44,653 nucleotides of DNA from Clostridia bacterium. GTDB lineage: Bacteria > Bacillota > Clostridia > Christensenellales > DTU072. Both the position numbers and the translations under genes were made by a program. Shown piece by piece: positions 35,407-43,296 of the stretch. The stretch lies in assembly GCA_028701415.1 (NCBI GenBank), contig JAQVQU010000004.1, positions 1 through 44,653 on the forward strand, read 5' to 3'. The first letter of the stretch is position 1. Every line of letters begins with the position of its first letter. The notes under the pieces are model-generated. The model searched no databases and was not told where the DNA came from. It worked only from the letters and a program-made list of their open reading frames with translations.

Positions 35407-35747
35407 TGAAGGATTGTGTGTTTTGTAAAATAATTTCAGGGGAAATTAGTTCAAAATTTGAGTATGAAGATGAAAATATGATTATCATAAAAGATATTAA
35501 TCCTCAAGCGACAATCCATTTATTGTTGATCCCGAAAAAACATTTTTCAAATTTGATGGACATTACAGAAGAACAGACAGAAATTCTTGCACAATGTTTA
35601 AAAAAGTTGAGTCATATTTATTTGGATTTAGGATTAGATAGAGGTTTTCGTATCGTTTGTAACTCCGGATTAGATGCTTGCCAATCTGTTTATCATTTGC
35701 ACATACATATTCTCGGAGGAGAGTTGCTATCGGATAAAATGGCTTAA
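35406..35747 (+). CDS. HIT-family nucleotide-binding protein (HinT-like)
   Basis: 113 aa histidine-triad protein. It begins DCVFCKIISGEISSKFEYED and carries the triad HLHIHILGG at about 98-106, typical of HinT phosphoramidases that cleave AMP-lysine-type substrates. The segment before the triad reads LDACQSVYHLH where most HinT proteins have a Gly before QSV; Cys at that position is a mild oddity. A Cys pair CVFC near the N-terminus is common in the family. It starts within the mtaB stop, so it is an added gene at the end of the dnaK operon. Confidence 0.93.
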   Translation: MKDCVFCKIISGEISSKFEYEDENMIIIKDINPQATIHLLLIPKKHFSNLMDITEEQTEILAQCLKKLSHIYLDLGLDRGFRIVCNSGLDACQSVYHLHIHILGGELLSDKMA

Positions 35748-35771
35748 TTATTCTATTTAGGGGGTGGGATA

Positions 35772-38459
35772 TTGCTTAAGTTAGATAGTATTAGTAGAGT
35801 TTACGAGATGCCTTCTTACAAAATTGAAGCACTTAAAGATATTTCAATAGAATTTAGGGAAAGTGAGTTTGTATCAATTTTAGGACCATCTGGATGTGGA
35901 AAAAGTACTTTGTTAAACATTATAGGTGGATTAGATAGGTATTCTTTTGGATCAATGTCAATTGATGGTATTTCAACCAAGGAATTTTCGGACAATCATT
36001 GGGATTCTTATAGAAATTCAACTATAGGTTTTGTTTTTCAAGGGTATAATTTGATTCCTCATTTAAATGTTTTTGAGAATATAGAGCTATCTTTAACTAT
36101 ATCGGGAGATAAGAAAGCCGATAGAAGCAAGAAAGTTTATCAAGTGTTAGAAAGCGTGGGGATGCTTACAGAAATAAAACGTAAACCTGGACAATTATCG
36201 GGAGGTCAAAGTCAAAGAGTCGCAATAGCACGCGCACTTGTAAATGATCCATCGATAGTGCTTGCAGATGAACCTACAGGAGCTCTTGATAGTGAATTAA
36301 GCTTACAAATAATGGAATTACTGAAGAAAATATCAAAAAACCGACTTGTTATTATGGTTACTCATAACAGAGAGTTAGCAAATATATTTAGTACAAGAAT
36401 TATTGAGTTGAAAGATGGAAGAATTATTGCTGATTCGAACCCGTACTCAACTTCTGAAACTTTTTTAACTACTAACATAGATGATTCAAATAACGAGTCT
36501 AAAATTATCCCTGAATTACAAGATAAGATTGAAAAAGAGAATAAAACAGAACAGGCTAGAAAGCAAAAGAAACGAAATAAAAAGACTATTAAGAGCGAGC
36601 GTAAATTGCTAGTGCAAAATATTTTGTTTAGAACAAAAGCTGAATATAGTAATGTCTCCGAAATACCCTTTAAAAAGGTATCAATGGGTTTTGGAAAAGC
36701 AATAGTAATAAGTTTTAGAAATATGATGACAAAAAAAAGAAGAACCACATTAACTTCAATAGCAGGAAGTATTGGAATTATTGGGATAGCTTTGGTTTTA
36801 TCTTTGTCTTATGGTTATAATGTTTATATCGCAGACATGCAGTCTTCTATGCTCTCAAATGTCCCAATAGGGATTTATGAATACTCGCTTGATTACAATG
36901 CTGCTTTTGATGCTATGCAAGGATTAACAGGATCTCCCAAAGAAGGGGATTTCAGAGATGATGAAATAATTATGCTTAGAGAAGGAGCCACTGAAGCGGG
37001 TCCTGCAAGTGTATTGAGTCTTTTTACTAATTCTATTAGCAGAAACAAAATAACCCCTGATTTAATTAACTATTTAAAAGGCATAAATACAAATTTGATT
37101 GATGGTATGAATTTTATTTATGGAACAAGAATGAATTTAGTTTCAGAGTACTATGATGAACATGGAATAATTAAATATGCCGACATTAGTCAAGTTCCTT
37201 CAGCGACAACTGCAATGACAATAGCAACAACAGTACTAGGAGGAAATGGTCAAGAACCCCCCCATTGGAATCAACTTCCCGGAAATATAGACTTTATTTC
37301 TAAGTATTATGATGTAATCGGTGGTAAATATCCAGAAAATAAGAATGAAATAGTAGTGGTTGTTGACGGGAATAATTCAATTGATATCCCCACACTTGAA
37401 GAATTCAAAATTGATTTTTATCAACGAGATTTAAATAAAAGCATTTTAACAGATGAAAACAGTGATTTAATTATTAGAGAAAGTTTGTCTTTTAACGATG
37501 TTATAGGTAAAAAATTTAAGCTAATACATTTTAATGATTATTTTGTCGAAAATGACGAAGGTCTTTTCGAAATACCAGAAAGTCAAACAAGTTTGTCAAA
37601 TATGTATAATCTTGATAATTCTGAGACATTAGAAATAGTTGGAGTTTTAAGAATTAAACCAGGTGCTTCTACTGATTTAGTTGGGACTAACATATGTTAT
37701 TTGCCGGATTTAGCCGAATATGTTTTATTAAATGCGATGGAATCAGACATATGCAATGCACAAAGAATTGATATTTCTAATTCTGTTCTCAAGGGACACA
37801 CAATGCCTATAGAAAGTGATGATAAAAATATAATTACATTTTTTATGACTGGTTTACAAAAAACCGGGTATTTAAAAAGTATAGGATTAGACCCAGTCCC
37901 GACATATATAGGGATATATCCTAAGGATTTTAATTCAAAAACAATTTTGGTAAACTTGTTAAATGATTACAACGAAGGGTTAGAAGAAGAATATAAAATT
38001 AATTATTTTGATATATCTGAGATGTTTATTCACAATATGCGTATAGCTGTTGATTTGATAACAAAAGTATTGATTTCTGTTGCTTCAATATCTTTAATTG
38101 TGTCCTGCATAATGATTTCAATAATGACAGGAAATTCTGTCGCTGAACGCACTAGGGAGATTGGAATCTTGCGCAGCATCGGGGCGAGGAAACTCGATAT
38201 ATTCAGTATTTTTAATGCTGAAACGATTATTATTGGTTTATTTAGTGGATTAATTGCAATTGGAGTTTCTTATCTATTTATTCCTTTAGCAAATTATTTA
38301 ATTGGGGTTGCTACTGGCATATTTGGGGTTATGATTTTAAATCCAATTCATGCTTTTTTATTAGTAATTATAAGTTTTGTTCTGACTTTTATATCTGGAT
38401 TAATTCCATCACAAATGGCTGCAAATAGAAATGTAGTAGATGCTTTAAGATTAGAATAA
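35772..38459 (+). CDS. ABC transporter, fused ATPase and MacB/FtsX-type permease
   Basis: 895 aa single-chain half transporter. Residues 1-225 are the ATPase: Walker A GPSGCGKST at 38-46, signature LSGGQSQRVAIARAL near 143 and Walker B IVLADEPTGALD near 160. A charged linker (about 230-300, very Lys/Glu-rich) leads to membrane helix 1 near 325-350. A large extracytoplasmic domain of about 400 residues follows, then three helices near 760-785, 817-840 and 858-880. That is the MacB/FtsX plan, used for mechanotransmission or export of lipoproteins, peptides or antibiotics. The sequence begins at TTG 35772 behind GGGGTGGG at 35761-35768. The substrate is unknown, and no response regulator or histidine kinase adjoins it. 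Confidence 0.88.
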   Translation: MLKLDSISRVYEMPSYKIEALKDISIEFRESEFVSILGPSGCGKSTLLNIIGGLDRYSFGSMSIDGISTKEFSDNHWDSYRNSTIGFVFQGYNLIPHLNVFENIELSLTISGDKKADRSKKVYQVLESVGMLTEIKRKPGQLSGGQSQRVAIARALVNDPSIVLADEPTGALDSELSLQIMELLKKISKNRLVIMVTHNRELANIFSTRIIELKDGRIIADSNPYSTSETFLTTNIDDSNNESKIIPELQDKIEKENKTEQARKQKKRNKKTIKSERKLLVQNILFRTKAEYSNVSEIPFKKVSMGFGKAIVISFRNMMTKKRRTTLTSIAGSIGIIGIALVLSLSYGYNVYIADMQSSMLSNVPIGIYEYSLDYNAAFDAMQGLTGSPKEGDFRDDEIIMLREGATEAGPASVLSLFTNSISRNKITPDLINYLKGINTNLIDGMNFIYGTRMNLVSEYYDEHGIIKYADISQVPSATTAMTIATTVLGGNGQEPPHWNQLPGNIDFISKYYDVIGGKYPENKNEIVVVVDGNNSIDIPTLEEFKIDFYQRDLNKSILTDENSDLIIRESLSFNDVIGKKFKLIHFNDYFVENDEGLFEIPESQTSLSNMYNLDNSETLEIVGVLRIKPGASTDLVGTNICYLPDLAEYVLLNAMESDICNAQRIDISNSVLKGHTMPIESDDKNIITFFMTGLQKTGYLKSIGLDPVPTYIGIYPKDFNSKTILVNLLNDYNEGLEEEYKINYFDISEMFIHNMRIAVDLITKVLISVASISLIVSCIMISIMTGNSVAERTREIGILRSIGARKLDIFSIFNAETIIIGLFSGLIAIGVSYLFIPLANYLIGVATGIFGVMILNPIHAFLLVIISFVLTFISGLIPSQMAANRNVVDALRLE

Positions 38460-38467
38460 ATTTACTT

Positions 38468-38498
38468 AAAAAATCTCCGAGATTTCCGGAGATTTTTT
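38468..38498. terminator. Bidirectional intrinsic terminator
   Basis: Perfect 12-bp stem AAAAAATCTCCG at 38468-38479 and CGGAGATTTTTT at 38487-38498 with a seven-base loop. With A-run on one side and T-run on the other it can stop transcription from both directions. It lies between the ABC gene (+) and the convergent rpsU gene (-), eight bases from each stop. Confidence 0.93.
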
Positions 38499-38506
38499 GA
38501 GACTAT

Positions 38507-38683
38507 TTATTTGTATAATCTTTTTCTGGCAGCTTCTGCTTTTTTCTTTTTTCTTACACTGGGTTTTTCATAAGCTTCTTTTTTTCGTAAATAACCAATA
38601 GTACCATCATTAGCACATTTTTTCTTCCATCTACGCACGGCACTATCTAAAGACTCGCTGTCTCTTACATAAACTGTTGTCAT
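38507..38683 (-). CDS. rpsU: 30S ribosomal protein S21
   Basis: Small-subunit protein needed for initiation on many mRNAs. Translating the minus strand from 38683 gives 58 aa that begin MTTVYVRDSESLDSAVRRWK. EKPSVRKKKKAEAARKR near the end is the hallmark of S21. A strong GGGGGTGAG ribosome binding site lies just upstream on the minus strand (38686-38696 region), complementary to CACCCCC on the plus strand. It is the only minus-strand gene I see. In Bacillus rpsU follows mtaB (yqeV) on the same strand, so here it has been inverted while staying near the same place, next to dnaG. Confidence 0.97.
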   Translation of the reverse strand: MTTVYVRDSESLDSAVRRWKKKCANDGTIGYLRKKEAYEKPSVRKKKKAEAARKRLYK

Positions 38684-38719
38684 TATTACTCACCCCCTTT
38701 TGATTCGATTTGCATGTTT

Positions 38720-38749
38720 ATTTTACATAATATGGCATCAATAAGTCAA
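38720..38749 (-). promoter_or_regulatory. Probable sigma-A promoter for rpsU (minus strand)
   Basis: Read on the minus strand, TTGACT (38749-38744), an 18-base spacer and TAAAAT (38725-38720) precede rpsU. The predicted leader is about 30 bases. The 295-base gap between rpsU and dnaG otherwise holds a direct repeat and AT-rich DNA. Confidence 0.55.
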
Positions 38750-38770
38750 GAAGAATATATATCCATATTT

Positions 38771-38827
38771 TGCATTATTCACTAGTTGCACTTACTTTGA
38801 GAACTGACATGCATTATTTACTAGCTT
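38771..38827. repeat. Imperfect direct repeat pair between rpsU and dnaG
   Basis: TGCATTATTCACTAGTTG at 38771-38788 and TGCATTATTTACTAGCTT at 38810-38827 match at 15 of 18 positions, 39 bases apart start to start. They lie in the divergent intergenic region between rpsU (-) and dnaG (+). They could be binding sites for a regulator, or a decayed duplication. I found no third copy in this window by eye. Confidence 0.6.
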
Positions 38828-38978
38828 ATTCCTTTTTTACGAAAAACGCGTAAGATTTATTTTTATAGTTTCATATATGAGATTAAATTATTAAATTAAA
38901 GAAATATTAAATTATTTAAGGATAATAACAGTTTGCTTGCGTAAATGTATAGGAAAGTAAAAAAAAGGGTTTTTAAAA

Positions 38979-40751
38979 ATGGATTTTTCAGAAAAGTGGT
39001 TTCAGGATTTAAAAGAAAAAATAGATATTGTAAGCATCATTCAGGAATTTGTTCCTTTGCAAAAGAAAGGAACAAAATTTTGGGCTTGCTGTCCTTTTCA
39101 CAGTGAAAATACCCCATCATTCACGGTTAATCAGGAAAATAAATATTATCATTGCTTTGGTTGTGGTAAAACTGGGGATGCAATAAATTTTTTGCAAGAG
39201 TACCAAAAAATGACTTTTAATGAAGCAGTTGAGTGGATTGCTAAAAAAATAGGCTTTAAAATTCCTATAGGGGCAGAAAGTAAAGATGTAAAAATGAAAA
39301 GAGAATTAAAAGCTAAAATTTTGGATGTTAATAGATTGGCTGCGGAATACTATTTTTCAAATTTTCAAAAATCTCAAGCAAGTGTTGCTCTTGAATATCT
39401 TAGAAAAAGGGAATTATCAGATGAAACAATTGTTAAGTTTGGGATTGGGTTTTCTTCAGATGATTTAGGAATTGTTAAATATTTAAGAGGAAAGGGATAT
39501 TCTGACAAAACAATAATGGATGCAGGGTTAATGAACTCAAATGGAATTGATTTTTTTTCAAGAAGAATAATAATACCGATTATTGACAAACAAGGAGATA
39601 TTTTAGGCTTTGGTGGCCGAGCAATTTTTGAAAACGATAAACCTAAATATAAAAATACGCCTCAATCAGTTTTATTTGATAAGAGCAATATCCTTTTTGG
39701 GTTAAACCTAATATCGAAATATAGAAAAGAGAGATTTGACATTAATTCATTAATTTTAGTCGAAGGTTATATGGATGTAATTAGTTTGAACCAGGCTGGA
39801 ATTATTAACGTTATAGCTTCTATGGGAACATCTTTAACTAAGCAACAGTGTGAAAAAATTAAAACTCTTGTCAACAATGTATACGTTTGCTTTGATGGTG
39901 ATTCTGCTGGACAAATAGCCACTTGGCGATCTTTGGACATTTTAACTTTAGCAGGTGTTGAGGTAAAGGTTATTACGATCCCTGACAAAATGGACCCTGA
40001 TGATTATGTAAAAATGTTTGGAAAGGAGGGATTTGAACAACTGACAATGAAGGCATTGCCACTAAATGAATATAAAATTACTACAATACAAAAACAATCT
40101 GATACTAATTCCTATGAAGGACGCGTTAAGTTTGTTAATCGATGCATTATGGCATTAAATACAAGCGATAAGGTCGTGCAGAGTTTATATTCAGAAATGA
40201 TAGCAAATATAGCTGGTATTGATAAAAATATCGTATTTGAAAAACTTGAAAACTATAAAAATGAGAAAGATGAGAATAAAGAAAATTCAGACAACAAAAA
40301 AGCTTTTGACAATGAGAAGAAAACAACTGTTAACGAACTTATCCTATCAGCTAGGGTCTTATTAGCTGGTTGTTTTTTAGATATAAGTCGTTTTGATTAT
40401 AGTTCAATTATAGATGGTCTCTTTCAGACCCTTATTCACAAGAGAATTTGGGAGTATTGCCATGAAAAAATTCAAAACAATGATAAGCCGATAATAGGGA
40501 CTCTAATGTCAGATGATAATTATGACCTAAAAGAAGAGATAATAGAAATTGAAACAGTGATGCAGTATCTAGATTCACACGTTGATCCTGTGAGCGTTTT
40601 TAACTATAGTCTTAACTATTTAGAAAAATATTTTTTGGATAAAGAAAGGAAAGATATTATCGATAGAATAATGGTTGAAAAAGATCCTCAAAAACAGAAA
40701 GAGCTTAATATTAGATTAAATAAAATAAAAGATGCTATAAAAAGGAGATAA
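38979..40751 (+). CDS. dnaG: DNA primase DnaG
   Basis: Makes RNA primers for replication. 590 aa. The N-terminal zinc domain has Cys38, His41, Cys59 and Cys62 (ACCPFHSENTPSF and YYHCFGCGKTGD). The catalytic core contains GFGGRAIF near 210, the Toprim motif LVEGYMDVIS near 260 and CFDGDSAGQ and DKMDPDDYV further on. The C-terminal helicase-binding domain is divergent and Lys/Glu/Asn-rich between about 420 and 450. GGG at 38967-38969 is nine bases before the ATG. No confident sigma-A promoter is visible upstream, although a promoter must exist because the gene is divergent from rpsU. It is followed by sigA, the classic macromolecular-synthesis pair. Confidence 0.96.
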   Translation: MDFSEKWFQDLKEKIDIVSIIQEFVPLQKKGTKFWACCPFHSENTPSFTVNQENKYYHCFGCGKTGDAINFLQEYQKMTFNEAVEWIAKKIGFKIPIGAESKDVKMKRELKAKILDVNRLAAEYYFSNFQKSQASVALEYLRKRELSDETIVKFGIGFSSDDLGIVKYLRGKGYSDKTIMDAGLMNSNGIDFFSRRIIIPIIDKQGDILGFGGRAIFENDKPKYKNTPQSVLFDKSNILFGLNLISKYRKERFDINSLILVEGYMDVISLNQAGIINVIASMGTSLTKQQCEKIKTLVNNVYVCFDGDSAGQIATWRSLDILTLAGVEVKVITIPDKMDPDDYVKMFGKEGFEQLTMKALPLNEYKITTIQKQSDTNSYEGRVKFVNRCIMALNTSDKVVQSLYSEMIANIAGIDKNIVFEKLENYKNEKDENKENSDNKKAFDNEKKTTVNELILSARVLLAGCFLDISRFDYSSIIDGLFQTLIHKRIWEYCHEKIQNNDKPIIGTLMSDDNYDLKEEIIEIETVMQYLDSHVDPVSVFNYSLNYLEKYFLDKERKDIIDRIMVEKDPQKQKELNIRLNKIKDAIKRR

Positions 40752-40755
40752 AATC

Positions 40756-41817
40756 ATGGAAAGGGATGAGTTAATTAAAGCAACAATAGAGAAAATTGCT
40801 GTTGATTTTTCGGCTAAGTTTTCGGTAAGGGCTGATGAATTAGCCAATAGATTAGATAAATTTGATTTAACTGCGGAAGAGATGACTATTATATATTCGG
40901 AAATGGATAAACTGGGAATAAAAATAATTGAAGTAGAAGATTCGGAGTCTCAAGCTGAGATTTATGAAAAAATTTGTCGTGAAGTAAATGTTGGAGATAG
41001 TGTAAAAATGTATCTAAAAGACATAGGAAGGGTTCCTTTATTGTCTGGAGATGAAGAGAAGGATATAGCACGAAGGGTTGCTGAAGGAGATACTGTAGCA
41101 AAAGAAAGATTGATTGTGGCAAACCTTCGATTGGTAGTTAGCATTGCAAAGAGATATACCGGCAGAGGAATGTCATTTTTAGACTTGATCCAAGAGGGTA
41201 ATCTTGGATTAATGAAGGCTGTGGAAAAATTTGATTGCGAGAAAGGGTTTAAGTTTTCTACCTATGCAACTTGGTGGATTAGACAAGCCATAACAAGATC
41301 TATCGCAGACCAAGCCAGAACCATTAGAATCCCTGTCCATATGGTTGAGACAATTAATAAGCTAACTAAAGTTCAAAGATCATTGTTGCAAAAACTTGGC
41401 AGAGAACCTTCAACTGCAGAAGTCGCAGCGGAAATGGGTATCCCTGAAAGTAAGGTAATAGAGATTCAACAAGTTGCACAAGAACCTGTATCATTGGAAA
41501 CTCCTATTGGCGAAGAGGATGATAGCCATTTGGGAGATTTTATAGAGGATACAAGTGCTATATCCCCGATGGAAGTTGCAGAAACAAATATGTTGAAAGA
41601 AGAATTAAATAAAGTTTTAGATACCTTAAATCCACGTGAAGCAATGGTATTAATTCTTAGATATGGTCTAAGGGACAATAAACCAAGAACACTTGAAGAA
41701 GTGGGAAAAGTTTTTAACGTAACTCGTGAAAGAATTAGACAGATTGAGGCAAAGGCGCTAAGAAGGCTGAAAAACCCAAATAGGTCAAAGAAATTAAGAG
41801 ATTTTTTAGAGAAATAA
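40756..41817 (+). CDS. sigA: Primary sigma factor SigA (RpoD)
   Basis: Housekeeping sigma factor. 353 aa, the short Gram-positive form with a reduced region 1.1. Region 1.2 to 2 includes VGDSVKMYLKDIGRVPLL near 76, NLRLVVSIAKRYTGRGMSFLDL near 124 and the -10-reading FSTYATWWIRQAITRSIADQ near 170. Region 3 contains IRIPVHMVETINKL. Region 4 has TLEEVGKVFNVTRERIRQIE near 315, which reads the -35 box. The TTGACA/TATAAT promoters in this window fit this factor. AAGGAG precedes the ATG. The stop overlaps the nif3 start by one base. Confidence 0.98.
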   Translation: MERDELIKATIEKIAVDFSAKFSVRADELANRLDKFDLTAEEMTIIYSEMDKLGIKIIEVEDSESQAEIYEKICREVNVGDSVKMYLKDIGRVPLLSGDEEKDIARRVAEGDTVAKERLIVANLRLVVSIAKRYTGRGMSFLDLIQEGNLGLMKAVEKFDCEKGFKFSTYATWWIRQAITRSIADQARTIRIPVHMVETINKLTKVQRSLLQKLGREPSTAEVAAEMGIPESKVIEIQQVAQEPVSLETPIGEEDDSHLGDFIEDTSAISPMEVAETNMLKEELNKVLDTLNPREAMVLILRYGLRDNKPRTLEEVGKVFNVTRERIRQIEAKALRRLKNPNRSKKLRDFLEK

Positions 41818-42581
41818 TGAAGTTAAAAGACATATCAAAAATTATTGAAGACTTTGCCCCAATTTCCTTAGCCGAGAATTATGATAATTGTGGCTTTATT
41901 TACGGCAATCAAAATGATGAGTATATATCCGCGCTTGTATCTCTAGATTTGACCCCAAGTGTAGCTGCGGAAGCAGTTGAAAAGAGATGCAATATTATTA
42001 TAGAACATCATCCTTCAATATTTTCGCCTTTAAAAAATATAGACCTAGATAATCCTGCAATTTTAGCTATGAAAATGTGTATTGACAACAACATCGCAAT
42101 TTATGCTGCGCACACAAATATCGACAATGTGAAAAATGGTCTAAATTATGCTTTTATGAAAAAAATTGAAGTTAATCCTTGTGAATCTCTATATGGTTTT
42201 AATGGGTTTGGTACTCTTTCGAAATCCACCACACTAAAACTTTTTGTAGACAGATTAAATCAAATTTTATGTGATGATACACTTTTTTTTGTAGGAAACC
42301 CACAAAGAATTATTTCAAAAGTATTTTGTGTTAATGGAGCAGGTGGGGATGAAGAAAATCTAAAAAAATCTATTATGGTTGGAGCAGATGTCTTTATCAG
42401 TTCTGAATTTAAACACCATGTTCTTAGGTTTGCAAAAGATTCTGATTATGCTATAATATCAACCAGTCATTTCAGCAGTGAATCTTCCTTTTCTTCATTA
42501 ATATTTGAGGTGTTAAGTGAGGAAAATATACCCAATGTGCTAATTTCTAGAACATGTATAAACCCAATAACAAAGGAGTAA
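41817..42581 (+). CDS. Nif3-like dinuclear metal center protein (YqfO family)
   Basis: 254 aa DUF34/NIF3 protein. The N-terminal segment ENYDNCGFIYGN corresponds to the usual ENWDNVGL. Metal ligands are in IEHHPSIFSPLKN near 61 and AAHTNIDN near 98, with a late TSHFSSESSF block replacing the usual GHYxTE. It is the short form, lacking the central PII-like insertion of Bacillus YqfO. The family is often labelled GTP cyclohydrolase I type 2, but the reaction in cells is not established. It sits after sigA as in many Bacillota and before a zinc-ribbon protein gene that is its usual partner. Confidence 0.88.
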   Translation: MKLKDISKIIEDFAPISLAENYDNCGFIYGNQNDEYISALVSLDLTPSVAAEAVEKRCNIIIEHHPSIFSPLKNIDLDNPAILAMKMCIDNNIAIYAAHTNIDNVKNGLNYAFMKKIEVNPCESLYGFNGFGTLSKSTTLKLFVDRLNQILCDDTLFFVGNPQRIISKVFCVNGAGGDEENLKKSIMVGADVFISSEFKHHVLRFAKDSDYAIISTSHFSSESSFSSLIFEVLSEENIPNVLISRTCINPITKE

Positions 42582-42582
42582 T

Positions 42583-43287
42583 ATGAATATTGAACTATTA
42601 AAAAAATACCAAGAATTAGATAAAAATTATTCGGAATTTTCAGAAAAAGTAAAAAATACAGAGCAATATATTAATTATGAAAATAGTTTGAAAGATTTTT
42701 CGAAAAAACAAAAAGAAATACAAGATACAAAAGAAGAAATAAAACGACTTTGTGCAAGTTTACCGGAATGTGAAGAGAAAAAGAATACTATTCAATTAAG
42801 TTTAGATGATATACAATCAAAAGTTTCTCAAGCTTTGACTCTTGATGAAGTAGATAACATTTACAAAAAGATCAAAAAAATTGAGGATGATATTTATGAT
42901 TTGATGAATTATGAAAAATGTTTAAATAAACTTATTTTATGTGAGGATAAGAATAAAGATAATTTTAATCAATTGATTTTTTTGAACAAAGAGTGTAAAT
43001 CTCTTCGAGATGAATTTGGGTCTATATACAATCAATCTAAAGACGTATTCTTAAAACCAATAGAAACTGAAATGAAAAATCTTTGTAGTCAATTAACAAA
43101 AGAAGAGATTGCAACATATGAAAGCCTAAAGAATAGTGTTGAAAAATATCCGTATATAGTTGATTATGATGGAGAATTTTGCGGGGGATGTGGCGAGGAT
43201 ATTTCTTCTGAGGTAACTAAATTTTTTACTTCTAAGGATGTTACTTGTAGATGCCCTCGTTGCCAAAGACTTTTGTATCTTAAATAA
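42583..43287 (+). CDS. Coiled-coil protein with C-terminal C4 zinc ribbon
   Basis: 234 aa. Residues 1-190 are charged heptad-rich helices, predicted to make a long coiled-coil hairpin. The C-terminus has a four-Cys ribbon: CGGCGEDIS near 203 and CRCPRCQRLLYLK near 222. This is the zf-RING_7 / C4-type zinc-ribbon family, often encoded right after nif3. Its function is unknown; relatives are suspected to bind nucleic acid. AAGGAG of its ribosome binding site lies within the end of nif3, so the two are co-translated. Confidence 0.82.
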   Translation: MNIELLKKYQELDKNYSEFSEKVKNTEQYINYENSLKDFSKKQKEIQDTKEEIKRLCASLPECEEKKNTIQLSLDDIQSKVSQALTLDEVDNIYKKIKKIEDDIYDLMNYEKCLNKLILCEDKNKDNFNQLIFLNKECKSLRDEFGSIYNQSKDVFLKPIETEMKNLCSQLTKEEIATYESLKNSVEKYPYIVDYDGEFCGGCGEDISSEVTKFFTSKDVTCRCPRCQRLLYLK

Positions 43288-43296
43288 GGTGGTATG

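Noticed and set aside
38797..38825. Possible dnaG promoter with TTGAGA as -35.
   Set aside because: The hexamer 17 bases downstream is ACTAGC, not a -10 box. TTTACT at 14 bases is too close.
38918..38946. Possible sigma-H promoter upstream of dnaG, as in Bacillus.
   Set aside because: AAGGATAAT resembles the -35 element, but no GAAT-type -10 is found at 11-12 bases downstream.
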